From Ovis canadensis (lineage: Eukaryota > Chordata > Mammalia > Artiodactyla > Bovidae), in the NCBI RefSeq assembly GCF_042477335.2, contig NC_091247.1:2936501-3000500 (forward strand): a DNA stretch of 64,000 bases, given 5' to 3'. The notes under the pieces are model-generated. The model searched no databases and was not told where the DNA came from. It saw only the letters and a program-made list of their open reading frames with translations. Positions 34,113 through 44,345 of the stretch are shown here, in pieces. The translations under genes were made by a program, and so were the position numbers. Positions within the stretch are counted from its first letter, which is position 1; the number at the start of each line of letters is the position of its first letter.

Positions 34113-35714
34113 AGGAGTGGTGGCAAGTGATAAGCCAGGACCTGCTCGTGGCCAGCAGGACCCGGCACGGTGAGGGACACGGGGCCCGTGGATCCTGTTG
34201 AATGCACCCGATTTCATTCGACGCAGTGGGCCGCCAGGCTGGAGGCTAGGGAGAGCCCTTGGCACCCGGGGTGGCTCCCCTGGGAGCAGCGTGGCTGTGC
34301 TGGGGCCGGTCTGCCTGTACAGCATCTCCCTTCACTTCCAGGGGTCTCTGCCCCCCAACGCCTCCCCAGAGAAGCCCCCTGAGCTGACGTCGCCCAACGG
34401 CCCTGCCTCCCGCCCACCCCATCGTGCAGCACAGAAGGAGTGATGTCCCCTGAGTCCACGAAAGGCTCTCTCACCACCCAGCCAAGGCCCTTGTCTTGCT
34501 CAAAGCGAAGCCTGAGGTCTCCAACCCCTACTCAGCCCCCTGTTGCCTTGCCATCGCCTCCCTGCACTCCAGGCGCCAGTCCATTTCTCAGCTGGGGGTC
34601 CAGTGGGCTCAGAGCAGACTCAGCCAATGGAAGAGGTCAGGGCTCAGGTAGCCTCCTAACGCAGAGGCCAGGTAGATCACTAATGCCCAGGGGTTGCGGC
34701 CCCGACCTGACAAGGCGTTCGGGCACACAGACAGACAGATGGATGGATGGATGGACAGCAGGCCATTGCAGCTGGCTGCTGGGCATACTGAATCATGTCC
34801 TCTGGGACTAGCTCGGCCCCCTGCAGCAGCCGGGGTCGGGGGGAGCAAGGCTGTCCCCACCCCCAGCTTTGCAGGGCCATGGTGGGCAGAGGTCTCCATG
34901 CAGAGATGGCATCTGTTTTTCTTCATGGCTCTTCCCTCATATTAACAGCCAAGCCTTGCTGTTCTAAGTGAGGAGCAGACGTTAGTACAAGCACGCTCAG
35001 GACCCCAGCTTTGGGGAAGCGTGGGTGGATACCCAGCCCCAGGAGTCAGGGCCCCCAGGAGGGGTGAGGGGCCCCTGTCACGTTCACCACCACAGCCCAC
35101 CTTCCCCAGCACCCTGCACAGGGCGCACTTGACCCTGGTGCCAGCAGAGCCCTGGGCTGGCGGTCCCTTCCCAGTTCTGCATGCAGGCATGGGAACCAGC
35201 ATTCCTTCTATGAGATGAGAGGGACCAGAGGCAGAAAACGCATGAGGCCCGTCCCCCCCAGCCTCATGGGTGCCCAGGCGGGGTGCTCAGTAGTCACCCT
35301 GGCCTTTCCTGCATGTGGCTAAGGCCGGGGGGGCCCACCGTCCGGGTTCCCAGGTCCGCTGCCCCCCCACCGCCCCACGACCGCAACCCCAGGAACAGGT
35401 ACCCTAATCCCATCACGGCCTGCTGGCTCCCACAGTGCTCAAGTATTTTTATCCTCCCTGTGCCCAGGTGATAGCTGGTCTGATTTATGCTGTGCAAAGA
35501 CCCTCGGTGGCTGCAGGCCCCTCTGGCAGGCTGGACGGTGCTGAGCTGTCCTCCTTGCTGGTTTTTGAGAACTGTTGCACCAAATGCTTGCCTGAGAAAT
35601 GCTGATTGTGATGTTAAGAAGAAGGCTGGAGAGGCCAATGAAAAAGGGACGAGAGAGCGGGAGGTTGCAGAACCCCCTCCGGATCGCAGGAGCTCCCATC
35701 GCAGGCACGGACCA
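34113..35714. other. Intergenic DNA, one microsatellite
   Basis: Apart from (ACAG)/(ATGG)n at 34726-34755, no feature is recognised. Confidence 0.5.
34726..34755. repeat. (ACAG)n(ATGG)n microsatellite
   Basis: ACAGACAGACAG followed by ATGGATGGATGG. Confidence 0.8.
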
Positions 35715-36390
35715 CTGGCATTTGCCACCAAAGAGCCTGTTTTTATTTAAACGGCCCAGAGCAAGTCTCTGACTAAACTAACATTCCCACGCCAACACTC
35801 AGCAGCGCCTCTGGTTTTTGGCAAATTTTTTCCTTAGCTGTCAAGGCAGAAATATAGAAGAATTCTGGTCTTACTTAAGGATTGTTGGAGTTTTTTTTCC
35901 CCTGCCCCTGGAGACATGAAAATAACTCACAGATGTGCGGTACCTGCTAATGTCTGCGGTCCGTTTAGTCCGGGAAGAGAATTCCCTGGGCTCCGTGTAA
36001 CCCAAACCCCGATGTCCAGGCCCATTTTCTTTTTAACAGGGGGCCGTGGCGGTGGTGGGGGGCGGGCGAGTGCAGGGGAGGGCGGAAGTCCTAGACATGT
36101 TTAAATGTGTCTGGAGCAAATGGGAGGAAACCCAGGCAGCCCTGAGAAAGCAGCGGAGGGGCTGAGAGTCCCCGTGGGCCCACCGGGGGGTCAGGCAGCT
36201 GGAGGGGCGGGGGTGGTGGGCGTGGGGGGGTTGGTTCACAGGGTGGGTCAGGGGCAAAATGTCTGCAGAGGCTCCTCTTCAGCAAATCCCTCTGGGGCAG
36301 AAAGATTTTGCTGTGGGAAGCCTATGTCTTCCCTGTGAAAATAAAGATGGACTTTTTTAAGAAGGCAATTTCCAGCTATTTATAACTTCA
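35715..36390. promoter_or_regulatory. Candidate upstream element with RBPJ and MEF2 consensus sites
   Basis: This is the longest AT-rich unique stretch close to NOTCH1, about 5.7-6.3 kb upstream. It includes TGTGGGAA (36312-36319, a full RBPJ-type site) and CTATTTATAA (36376-36385, fits MEF2 YTAWWWWTAR). It also has TTTTATTTAAA near 35740. Autoregulation by NOTCH via RBPJ is possible but is only inference. Confidence 0.35.
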
Positions 36391-36394
36391 GAAA

Positions 36395-36480
36395 GGAAGA
36401 AAGGGAAGGAAGGCGGGACGGAGGGAGGAAGGAAGGGAAGAGAGAAGGAAGGGGAGAGGTTGGGGCTGGGGGAGGAGAGG
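36395..36480 (+). repeat. Polypurine GGAA/GAAGG tract
   Basis: About 80 bases are almost entirely purine with repeated GGAA cores, which can form triplex DNA and offers many ETS-like cores. Confidence 0.8.
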
Positions 36481-36724
36481 CCCAGCCCGGTTGTTCCCCG
36501 TGTGAGTGACTCAGGCCTGTCGAGGTTCCTACCACAGCTGGGGGTGGGGCCAGGCAGTTTCATCCCCCGGGGCCCTTTTTCCTTCTTTTTTTTTTTTTTT
36601 GGAGAAAGTTCTGAGCTGCAGCCAGCAGGGCGGGCTGGGTAGAAGCTCCCTAGAGCCAGCCTGCCCCCACCTCCCAGCAGGCTCTGCAGGGGTCCCAGGA
36701 CTTACGGGTGGGGGCTGCGATGGG

Positions 36725-36785
36725 GAGACCCAGGCTGGGTTCCATGACCTCCTCAGAGCCTCAGTGTCCTGTCCATAAGGTGGGC
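36725..36785 (+). repeat. MIR SINE remnant
   Basis: GGGTTCCATGACCTCCTCAG and AGCCTCAGTGTCCTGTCCAT resemble the sense MIR core. Confidence 0.45.
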
Positions 36786-37692
36786 AACCCCGCCCCTCAG
36801 CCAGCCCTACAGGGAGGTGTCACCTCTGAGCTGGACAGCCTTCTATGAGCACCCCCACCTCCTGCCCCAACCCACCTCGCCCCCACGGCCCCACGTTTTA
36901 GCGAGCCACGCCTGCTTCACACCATGCCCCCGGTACTAGGCAGGCCCTTCCTCCTCTGAGGCTGGCTGTCTCCAGGGATACCCAGAGATGGGCCACTGAG
37001 CCCTGAGTGACCCAACCCCAAGTCTAGCTCTGCCCTGGCCCTCTGGGCAGCTGAGGAGTCAGGGGTCCAGAGAGGTCCAGGCCAGGCCCGTATTCTCAGA
37101 GCTCAGGAGACCAGGCCCAGAGTCCTTTCCTGCTGGGTCAAGCTCTGAGCATTTGGGGAGGGGGGTCCCTACGGAGAAGCAGGTGGTCCGACAGGGCCTG
37201 TGCGTTCCCCGCAGCCCATGCCTCCATGACAAGCGCCGGTGCCAGTCCTGCGACTCTCGAAGCCCATACCAGCCAGGCCTCATCGGCTCACCTGCTCAGG
37301 GAGGCAGCTACCTGCCAGAGGATTTGCCCGGGCAACACTCCCTAGGCCCTGTGCCTGCCTCTGAGAGGCTGACCCTCCTTCCCAGGTTTCCTGGGCAGCA
37401 GCGGGGCGGGCCGGGGGGCTCACAGTCAACCCCATTCCCTGGCCCTGAGCTGTCTAGAGGCCTTGGGCCCTCAGGGAGTGACCGCTGTGTGTGACAGGTG
37501 GATAGGCCCCTCAGAAGGGCAGGGCCGGGTGCAGGGTCCTGCAGCATGGCGCCGTTTGGTAGCCACCAGAGTGTATGCATCTTTTGGGGGGGGCAGGACC
37601 CACAGTGACAGGTCCCTGCATCCACCCCGCCCCCTGAGGAACACCTCATGGAGGTGTGAGAGTTGGGAGGCCCCGGGGTTCTGGGGCAGCTT

Positions 37693-38242
37693 TTTAAAAA
37701 ATCGTTCTATTTCTTTATCTTCAGCCGTGGTGGGCCATGCTCGGGCTTTTCTCCAGTTGCGACTGAGTGGGGGCTGCTCCCCAGCTGCGGGGCGTGGGCC
37801 TCTCATCGCGGGGGCTCCTCTGGGGGCGCACAGGCTTGGGCAGGCGGGCTTCAGTGGTTGCAGCACACAGGTTCGACAGCTGCAGCTCGCGGGCTCAGTA
37901 GCTGTGGCGTAGGGGCCTTCCAGATGGCTCAGTGGTACAGACTCCGCCTGCCAAAGCAGGAGGTGCAAGAGACGCAATTTTCACCCCTGGGTAGGGAAGA
38001 TCCCCTGGAGAAGGACACGGCAACCCACTCCAGTACTCTCGCCTAGAGAATCCCATGGTCAGAGGAGCCTGGCAGGTTACCGTCCAGAGGGTTGCAAAGA
38101 ATCGGACACGACTGAAGCGATTCAGCACGCTCGCATGGACTTGGTTGCCCTGCGGCACGTGGGATCTTCCCAGACCAGGGATCAAACCCGTGTCTCCTAC
38201 AGGGGCAAGTGGGTTCTTTACCACTAAGCCACAGGGGAGTCC
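37693..38242 (-). mobile_element. CHR SINE interrupted by Bov-tA
   Basis: Antisense CHR 5' of the insert (TTTCTCCAGTTGCGACTGAG, GGGCTTCAGTGGTTGCAGC) resumes at 38136 (TGGACTTGGTTGCCCTGCGG to GCCACAGGGGAGTCC). An imperfect duplication TGGGRCAGCTT at 37682-37692 and 38243-38253 bounds it. Confidence 0.85.
37912..38132 (+). mobile_element. Bov-tA SINE nested in CHR SINE
   Basis: GGCTCAGTGGTACAGACTCC through GGAGAAGGACACGGCAACCC to CGGACACGACTGAAGCG, a full Bov-tA in opposite orientation to its host. Confidence 0.9.
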
Positions 38243-38253
38243 TGGGACAGCTT

Positions 38254-41200
38254 CTTGGAGCGGGTGAGGCCAGTAAGGGAGGGGACCGACCCACTGCAGA
38301 CCGCCTGGGACGCAGGGCGCGAGGGGGCGTCCCCAGGCCTGGCAGAGCTGGCCCATCGGGTCTGCCGGCACCCGCAGTGGGGCCTGGGCTGGCCCACTCC
38401 CAGCACAGACAGACCTGGGTGACCGTGGATCCCTGCACGGGGAGTGAGTGCAGGCAGACAAGCCAACTGGAGACCCAGCCTACCCCTTCCCTTCTGGGTG
38501 CTGGCGGGAGTACAGCTTGGGGAAGAGGAGCGGGGAGCAGGCAGAGCCCCGGGCACAAGCACGCGGGGGTGCCTGGCCCGGATGCAGCCCGGCCCGGGTG
38601 CAGCCCATCGTGGTGGAGCCATGCTACATCGCCACCGAAACCACGTCCAGAAAAACGCTCGAACGTCTGGAAACGTTCTGCGTTGCTTTCAAGAGGAAAA
38701 GGGTGGACAGGACTCTAGGAATCTTTTGGTGGAGGAGGAGACCAAGCCCAGGGCGGCAGGCATGGGCCCTCAGTGAGCCTGCTGGTCAAGGCCTGGCTGT
38801 GGTGGGGCAGGAGGCTGGGCACGTCTCAGGTGCCCAGGCCCTCTCTTCCTAAGCGGGTCAGACACATTTTACAATTAAGTTCAAAAGGTGGACAAGTGCC
38901 GCCCCTGGGGTTCTGGACTCGACCCCTTGCTGCCCTGGTGGGCACTGCCCCCACCCCCCACTCTCACCCCTCCTCCCCACACCCCATCCCCTCTGCCGCA
39001 GGGCCACCGTCACCCGCACCAAGCTACCCAGCTGCCCCCACGCTGTGAGCAACCCCTGAGGCCAGGGCGGGCAGCAGCCCCATTGTGGTCCCAGACAGCC
39101 CACCCCAGGCTTCCGGAGCCCATCTGCCTGCTGAGGAGCAAGGCGGGGACCTGGCCGACCCAGAACCAGTCTTCTCAGGACGACCAGGAAAATCAGCAGC
39201 GCCCCACGCCCTCCAGTTGCATCCGAAGCGCCAAGACCAACCTCTGCAGGAGGCAGAGGGGCTGGGGCCCCAGGACCAGGAGTCTCTGTCTGGCTGCACC
39301 TTAGAATCAGGGCAGGGGAGCTTTAAACAGCATCCCCCCCCCAGCAAGTCAAATCATGCCAGACTCCCTGGAGGAGGGGGCTGGGGTGAGTTTCTTTGGG
39401 AGGCAGGAATGGACTCCCCAGCAGACCTCCCCTGCCCATCCTGGCAATGATATCCCTGCATCTCTGGGGGGCAGAAGAGGGGAAACTGACCAGCTAAGCC
39501 TGGGGTTCGGGGGCTCAGGGCCTTTTTCCCTTTAGGCCCAGCAAGCTGGACCCCAGAGAAGAGAGTGGCTACAAGACACTGACCCCTCTGCGAGCCAGGC
39601 CTGCAGCCTCACCCTCACCAGTCCCAGGTTTCCCAGGTGGCCTGGGGGGCTGTGCAGGGACCACCCAGCAAACCTGGCCCTAGTGCCCACCACAAACAGG
39701 CAGGAAGCCCCAAACCGTGTTCCATTGCTATGCCCCCCGGATCAGTGCTGGCCACCCCAGGCCCCACTCTCCCACTGGGCTCTGGACAGGACCCGCACCC
39801 CAAATTCCCCTCCTCTCCCCAACACCCCCAACCAGGGCTGCCCCTAGGCTGCCCATCCTGTAAGAGGAGGTCTCTAGGGTCTGGGCCGTCAGGACCCCCA
39901 GTCCTCCCCACCTCAAACCCCTTGGCCTGGGAAGGTTGTTAAAGAGAGATAAGAAGGGGCCTAATTTGTGATTGGAAAAGCTTGGTGCCCACTTGCCAGG
40001 GCTTGGCCCACCTCCTTCCCAGGTCTGGAGGGGAGGGAAGCCCCGCCCAGCCCCTGACCTTGGCCTCACACAAGCCCCTCCCCAGTCCCAGGCACTTCTG
40101 GTTTTGCCGGGGTCTCCTGGGGGCCCCAGTCACCCATGGGATACCCCAGGAAGCAGGTGGCTGGCATGGGGGTTAGAAGCTTGGGAGGCCCCCTTATCTG
40201 TATCACAGGCTAATGAGAGTACCCGGCCCCTGGGCAAAGGCCCAGTGTAGGCCTGGCAGGGCTGGCAGACTCAGGTGAGACTCTCCCGGTCCCAAGTCCC
40301 TCCTCCAAGACTGCTTCCTCGGTGGAAGGCTGAGGACTTGCTCCCAAGCCAGGGCTGGATGGCCCTTTGCTTTTGATCTGGGGCCTGTTGGCAGAGACGC
40401 TGGGTTCCAAGAGGAGGGCACGCGGGCAGTGGCCCCAGAGGGGTGCCGGCCCTGAAGCCCTCCTCTGTCCATCCCTGGGAGAGGAGAGGCTGTGGTGTGC
40501 AGAGCCCTGAGACTGTGGTCTGGTTGTTGAGGGGTGGGCAGGGGAGGGACTTCGCAGCCGACCCCTCTTCCTGCTGTGGAAAATCTGCTCCTCCAGGCCG
40601 CCTGGCTGCTGATATGTAAACATCTCTGCTGCCTCCAGGCGCCTCCTCTCCCGGGCACTGACCCCGAGAGAAGTTACCCCAGGCTCTGAGAAGTGCCATG
40701 CCGTCAGCTTCCTGGAGGAGGCAGGCCAGGGAGGCTCCAGAAGCAGCTGGACAAGCTGTTCCTCCTGGTGCTCACAACTGCATCCCAGCTGCCCCCAGGT
40801 GCCCTGCAACAGGTGTACCAAGGAGGTTGGGCTGGTGCAACCTACCCACCAGCAGGCAAACCCCACTCTGCCCACCTCTCTGGGCCTCCCTGGCAAGGGC
40901 GGCTTCTCAGCCAGCCTCTGGGATTTCTACAGTCCTGAGGGTTCTCCTGCCAGGGAACCGCACGCCGGCTCACTGCCCTGTGTTGAGAGGCGGTGCTGTT
41001 CTGTACCCAGTGCGAGGCTGTAAACCAGCTTAGCAGGGACAATGGCAGGCATTTTGGACGCCCAGCACTTAACCCGGGCTGGCACAGGATGCCCAAATCT
41101 GGCGTTATGGTGCAGAAATAAGTCACCCGGAAGGAGCACGGGGGAGGGTCCAGGGCTGCCGGACCCACAGCGTGCTTCGCGGGCCACCTTAGGCTGGAGG

Positions 41201-41589
41201 CGCGGGAGAAGGGGTAGGACGGTGACCAAGGAGCGTCCGGAGGCGGTCCCTCCTGGGGGAGCTGGTGCTTAATCTTTCTGGCCGGGCGCTGGCCCCAGGC
41301 TATTTCCTTGGGGGTCCCCAGGGTCCCTTTGGCAGAGGCTGCAGCCGCGGCACCACCATCTTTCAGGGTCAAATGGCCCGGTCTTCACAGCCACGGAGGT
41401 GGGGGCAGGTCTAGGCTGGAACTTTCAGAGGTTTTAAGTTGCTACCAGGGGGGCTCCTAGGATTAGAGCCCCGGGCCACGGGTGACGCAGGGCTGCCGAT
41501 GGAGCGACTTCTCCCAGAGCCTCTGTCCCAGGGACCCCCACACTCGCCTGCCCAGCCCAGCTCCTCTCGGGGACAGGCCTGTCAAAGGC
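38254..41589. other. Unique GC-rich DNA immediately upstream of NOTCH1
   Basis: No repeat family and no convincing coding or RNA gene. GATA-type TTATCT sites occur at 40194 and elsewhere but without a clear cluster. A divergent non-coding transcript from the promoter is possible but nothing in the sequence shows it. Confidence 0.5.
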
Positions 41590-41623
41590 GCCCCTTTCCT
41601 CGCTCCGCCTGCGCCTCCTCCGC

Positions 41624-41638
41624 TATTGAGATGTAAAT
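41624..41638 (+). promoter_or_regulatory. SOX:POU-like composite motif in proximal promoter
   Basis: ATTGAG (41625-41630) abuts ATGTAAAT (41631-41638). Spacing and order match the SOX2:OCT4-type composite (ATTGTCATGCAAAT) with a few mismatches. Function is inferred from motif shape alone. Confidence 0.3.
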
Positions 41639-41901
41639 CTGTGCCAATTGTCGCCGAGCGCGGCGGGAGCCCACAGCCGGATCCTTCCGCAACCCCGGAG
41701 CAAACTTTGGGTCTCCGAAAACTTTCGAACGAGAAGTAGTCCCTTAGGGCATGGGGCCCGACCCCGCTCCGCACGGCCGCGACCCCCACCCCCGTAGGAC
41801 CCGGGCTCGGGACCCCGCGCCCCAGCCTGAGGAGGCGCGCGGCTGGTCGAGGAGAGCAGAGGGGCGCGGCCAGCAAGGGGGCGCGGGGTGCGGAGGGATC
41901 G

Positions 41902-41945
41902 GCGGGGGCGGGCCCCGGGGGCGGGGCCGGCGGGGCGGGGGCGGA
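41902..41945. promoter_or_regulatory. Cluster of SP/KLF GC boxes
   Basis: Three or more overlapping GGGGCGGGG-type GC boxes lie about 290-330 bp before the start codon (near 41904, 41917 and 41931). Family knowledge: SP1/KLF factors bind these and position initiation at TATA-less promoters. The cluster also has G-quadruplex potential. Confidence 0.6.
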
Positions 41946-42230
41946 GCGCGCGGCGGCCGGGCGCCTCACTAGTGCCTCGGCCACGGGAGGGAGCGCACGG
42001 GCCCCGGGATCGGGGCGCGGGCCGCGGGCGCAGCGTAGGAACGATCGCGGGCGCGGAACCGGGCCGGGGAGGCCGCGAGAGCCCAGGGACGCTCTCCAGC
42101 CGGAAGGAGAGGGCAGTAGCGGGCCGTCACCGCCCCTGGGACAGTCCCTCTGCGCTCGGGTGTGCCGGAGCCCCCGCCGGCCGGGCGCAGGAGGCCGCCC
42201 CCGGGCGCAGCGGGCAGCCGGTGGGCAGGC

Positions 42231-42291
42231 ATGCCGCCGCTCCTGGCGCCCCTGCTCTGCCTGGCGCTGCTGCCCGCGCTCGCCGCACGAG
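42231..42291 (+). CDS. NOTCH1: NOTCH1 coding exon 1 (signal peptide)
   Basis: This exon encodes the signal peptide that sends the NOTCH1 receptor into the secretory pathway. The ATG at 42231 opens MPPLLAPLLCLALLPALAAR, a hydrophobic leader that matches my memory of the human NOTCH1 start residue for residue. After 20 codons plus one base (61 nt) comes the donor GGTAGG, with GT at 42292, so the intron is phase 1. G at -3 gives a usable Kozak context, and no other ATG occurs between 41754 and 42230, which supports this start. The exon lies in a dense CpG island with GC boxes about 290-330 bp upstream and no TATA box. The 5'UTR is continuous with the exon; its start is not visible. Family knowledge: NOTCH1 is a single-pass receptor that, after ligand-driven cleavage, releases an intracellular domain acting with RBPJ. 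Confidence 0.97.
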
Positions 42292-44055
42292 GTAGGCGAC
42301 TGCCCGCCGCGAGCCCGCAACTTTCCGCGCCTTCGGAAACTTTTGGCGGCGCCCTAGGCGCGAGTCCCCGGGTGCCTGGGAGCTGGCGGCCAGGGTGGGG
42401 AGGGGGACCGGGCGACCCGGGGCGGGCTAGGAACCAGAGTCCCGGGCTCGGGGAGAAGGACTGACCCTCCCCCGCTCCGTTTGCCGGATCGGGACGGACT
42501 TGGCGGTGCTCGCGCCTGGAACCGAGTTTGGCGCCGGGTTTGAAGTCGGCTTTGAAGCCGGGCGTGGGCATCTGGGGGCCTGGGAGACCTAGCTCTGGGC
42601 TCGCCTTTCACCAGCCGCGCGTGGGGCTCGCTCCCGGGGCGGGCGGACGAGCTGCCTACTACTTTTCGATTTGAATCGAGTCGGTTTTGGTTTCCTGTTG
42701 CTTTGGGGCCATTTATCTTTTTTCTTCGCCTCTTGCCCGCGCCGAGGGCGGATGTTGGGGCGCGGAGCCTGGGGTCCAGGGTGCCGCGATCGTCTTTACT
42801 GAACCGCACTGCGGGACCTGGCTGCCCAGCGTGTTGGGCAGAGGGGAGCAGGGTGGGCCAGGCGGCCCAGCCCGGCCTCCCTTCGGAGTAGAAGAGTTCG
42901 CGCAGGACCCGGGCGAGGGCCCCAGACCCAGGTGTCCCCCCGCTCCCGGCCGCCCTGCCCGCGGTGTCCCCTCCCCACAGCGGGTCGCTACCCCTATCCT
43001 GGCTCACAGTTTTGGCGGGGTGGGGGTCTTGTGTGCAGAAGATTCAGCTGCTACTGATGAACTTTCACTTTGTGGAGTTCACGTTTGGAAACCTTGTAAG
43101 GGTTGCCGGGCGGTCATTCCTCTCCGCTTCCCGTGGAGAGGAGCTCCGAGGAATCGGATGGTGATTAATGCTTCTCTTCCCCTAAAAGTTGGAGGGAGAG
43201 CTAGTTCCCTGCTTCCTGAAGATGGGGTTTCATGTCACACCCCATCCCCACCCCCCCAGAGGGGGCTTAATTTACATAGCCTTGGTAAGAAGGGGGGGCA
43301 AGGGGGGGGATTAATTGATCCCTTCCTGGGAATGAAGTCAAATTCCTTCCAAATGGAGCATCTTCAGCCTCGCCCCCAGCCCCTGGCTGTGTGTGGCAGG
43401 GGAGGCTGCCACTGAAGATGCCCACCCTGGGGAGCCGGTGTTGGGTGTCGGTGAAGGCGTGGCCAGGTCCCTGGGGTGCAGTCCTGGTGCCCCAGGAGGC
43501 GGCCCTGGCGCGACAATGGGCTGCTCTGATTCCTCCGCCTGGCGCTTTGTTGGCGGGCGGGGCAGCAGCCCTTGCAGCTGTCGCATTTTCCCACGAGCGG
43601 GGGAGCTGAGTGTGGCCAGCACCCCCCCCCCCCGCCCCCAGCGCCACCCCTTGGAAGAACTTATTTGAACAGCAAGACAATCCTGGTGCTTGGATAGGGG
43701 CCCCAGCCCAGCCAAGGTCCCCAGTGAAGCCGGGGTGAGGGGTGAGAAGTTTGGGAGACTGGCCCAGGGTCATCCCAGCGTTTCTTCCCTGCTGTCTACA
43801 ATGCATTTCAGGTCACTCCTCCCCACCCCTCTACCCACTTTGAGCGTGACCTCTCCACCTGCCACCCAGCCAGTCTATTCCTCCCCGTCCCATCTCTGAT
43901 CCCAGAACTGTGGGCAGAATGTTGAGCCCCCTTAGGGTTCATGCAGGGCTTCCTGGGGGCCCCCTGCACCCAGTAACCCCATGACAGGAGGTGAAGGGTA
44001 GGCAGTGCCCCTGGAGGTGCCGGCCAGGCTGACCTCTCCTCTTGCCCCTCCCCAG
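42292..44055 (+). other. NOTCH1: NOTCH1 intron 1
   Basis: The intron is 1,764 bp and phase 1. Its first 370 bases continue the CpG island. It holds a 14 bp inverted repeat at 42666-42679, a G-rich tract at 43291-43309 next to an inverted homeodomain pair at 43308-43321, and a C run at 43622-43633. No repeat element or further exon is evident. Confidence 0.85.
43300..43345. promoter_or_regulatory. Candidate intron 1 element: inverted K50 homeodomain sites
   Basis: GGATTAATTGATCC (43308-43321) is a near-palindrome of two OTX/PITX-like GGATTA/GGATCA sites, directly after a G7-G8 tract. A TGGGAA core (RBPJ-like) follows near 43328. Regulatory role is inferred. Confidence 0.35.
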
Positions 44056-44137
44056 GCCTGCGCTGCTCCCAGCCCGGTGAGACCTGCTTGAACGGCGGGA
44101 AGTGTGAAGCGTTCCCCAACGGCACCGAGGCCTGCAT
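44056..44137 (+). CDS. NOTCH1: NOTCH1 exon 2 (EGF repeat 1, N-terminal part)
   Basis: Exon 2 encodes most of EGF-like repeat 1 of the extracellular domain. A pyrimidine-rich acceptor ends in CAG at 44053-44055. The split codon with exon 1 makes Gly21, followed by LRCSQPGETC and LNGGKCEA, which places Cys24, 31, 37 and 47. The donor is GTGAGT at 44138, phase 2. The exon is 82 nt; from memory the human exon is 79 nt. The difference is one extra codon in the loop after the third cysteine (AFPNGTEAC here against AANGTEAC in human). The NGT sequon (residues 42-44) is kept as a possible N-glycosylation site. The call is certain from residue identity and phase; the one-codon insertion could be lineage polymorphism but is unlikely to be an error because the frame continues. 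Confidence 0.96.
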
Positions 44138-44261
44138 GTGAGTATGGGCCCCCGCGCCCCTGCAGGGACCTGTTGCTTTGTCGGATCGGAGCCCCTGCCT
44201 TCTGCAGCGGGCCAGCGGGGGCAGAACACTAGGCCATTGTCTTCTGGAGATGGCCCAGAAG

Positions 44262-44345
44262 GCTGGGCGCGGTCACGTGCTGGTTTTATTGGACAAAGTC
44301 TGGCAATTACTTAATCACCAGCAATTACGCTGCGTGTGGAGCCCA
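44262..44345. promoter_or_regulatory. Candidate intron 2 element: duplicated GCAATTAC
   Basis: An AT-rich island in a GC-rich intron, 125 bp after the exon 2 donor. It holds two direct copies of GCAATTAC (44303-44310 and 44321-44328), a TTAATCA between them, and a GGACAAAG SOX-like site at 44291-44298. The copies start 18 bp apart, under two helical turns. Function as a homeodomain/SOX enhancer is inferred. Confidence 0.4.

Larger units (their letters stand above)
36391..37692. other. Intergenic DNA with polypurine and poly-T tracts and a MIR
   Basis: Holds the polypurine tract, a T17-18 run at 36583-36600 and a MIR remnant at 36725-36785. Nothing else is evident. Confidence 0.5.
41590..42660. 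promoter_or_regulatory. NOTCH1: NOTCH1 CpG-island promoter and 5'UTR region
   Basis: This is a very GC-rich, CpG-dense stretch that covers the region before the ATG, exon 1 and the start of intron 1. It has no TATA box, as expected of a broad CpG-island promoter. Human NOTCH1 has a 5'UTR of roughly 260 nt from memory, which would put transcription starts near 41,970; this is inference. Upstream of the GC boxes the island is interrupted by a short AT-richer patch (41622-41650) with a SOX/POU-like composite. The last upstream ATG is at 41751. Confidence 0.8.

Noticed and set aside
1-41589. EGFL7 or another neighbour gene
   Set aside because: In human EGFL7 lies about 100 kb from the NOTCH1 5' end. 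I looked for EGF-like or other known exons in this stretch and found none.
38254-41950. A divergent NALT1-like non-coding RNA at the NOTCH1 promoter
   Set aside because: Plausible by analogy with human but no exon structure or conserved sequence can be shown here.
41463-42320. A 285-codon antisense open frame across the promoter
   Set aside because: Arg/Pro/Gly-rich reading of a CpG island with no homology; typical antisense shadow.
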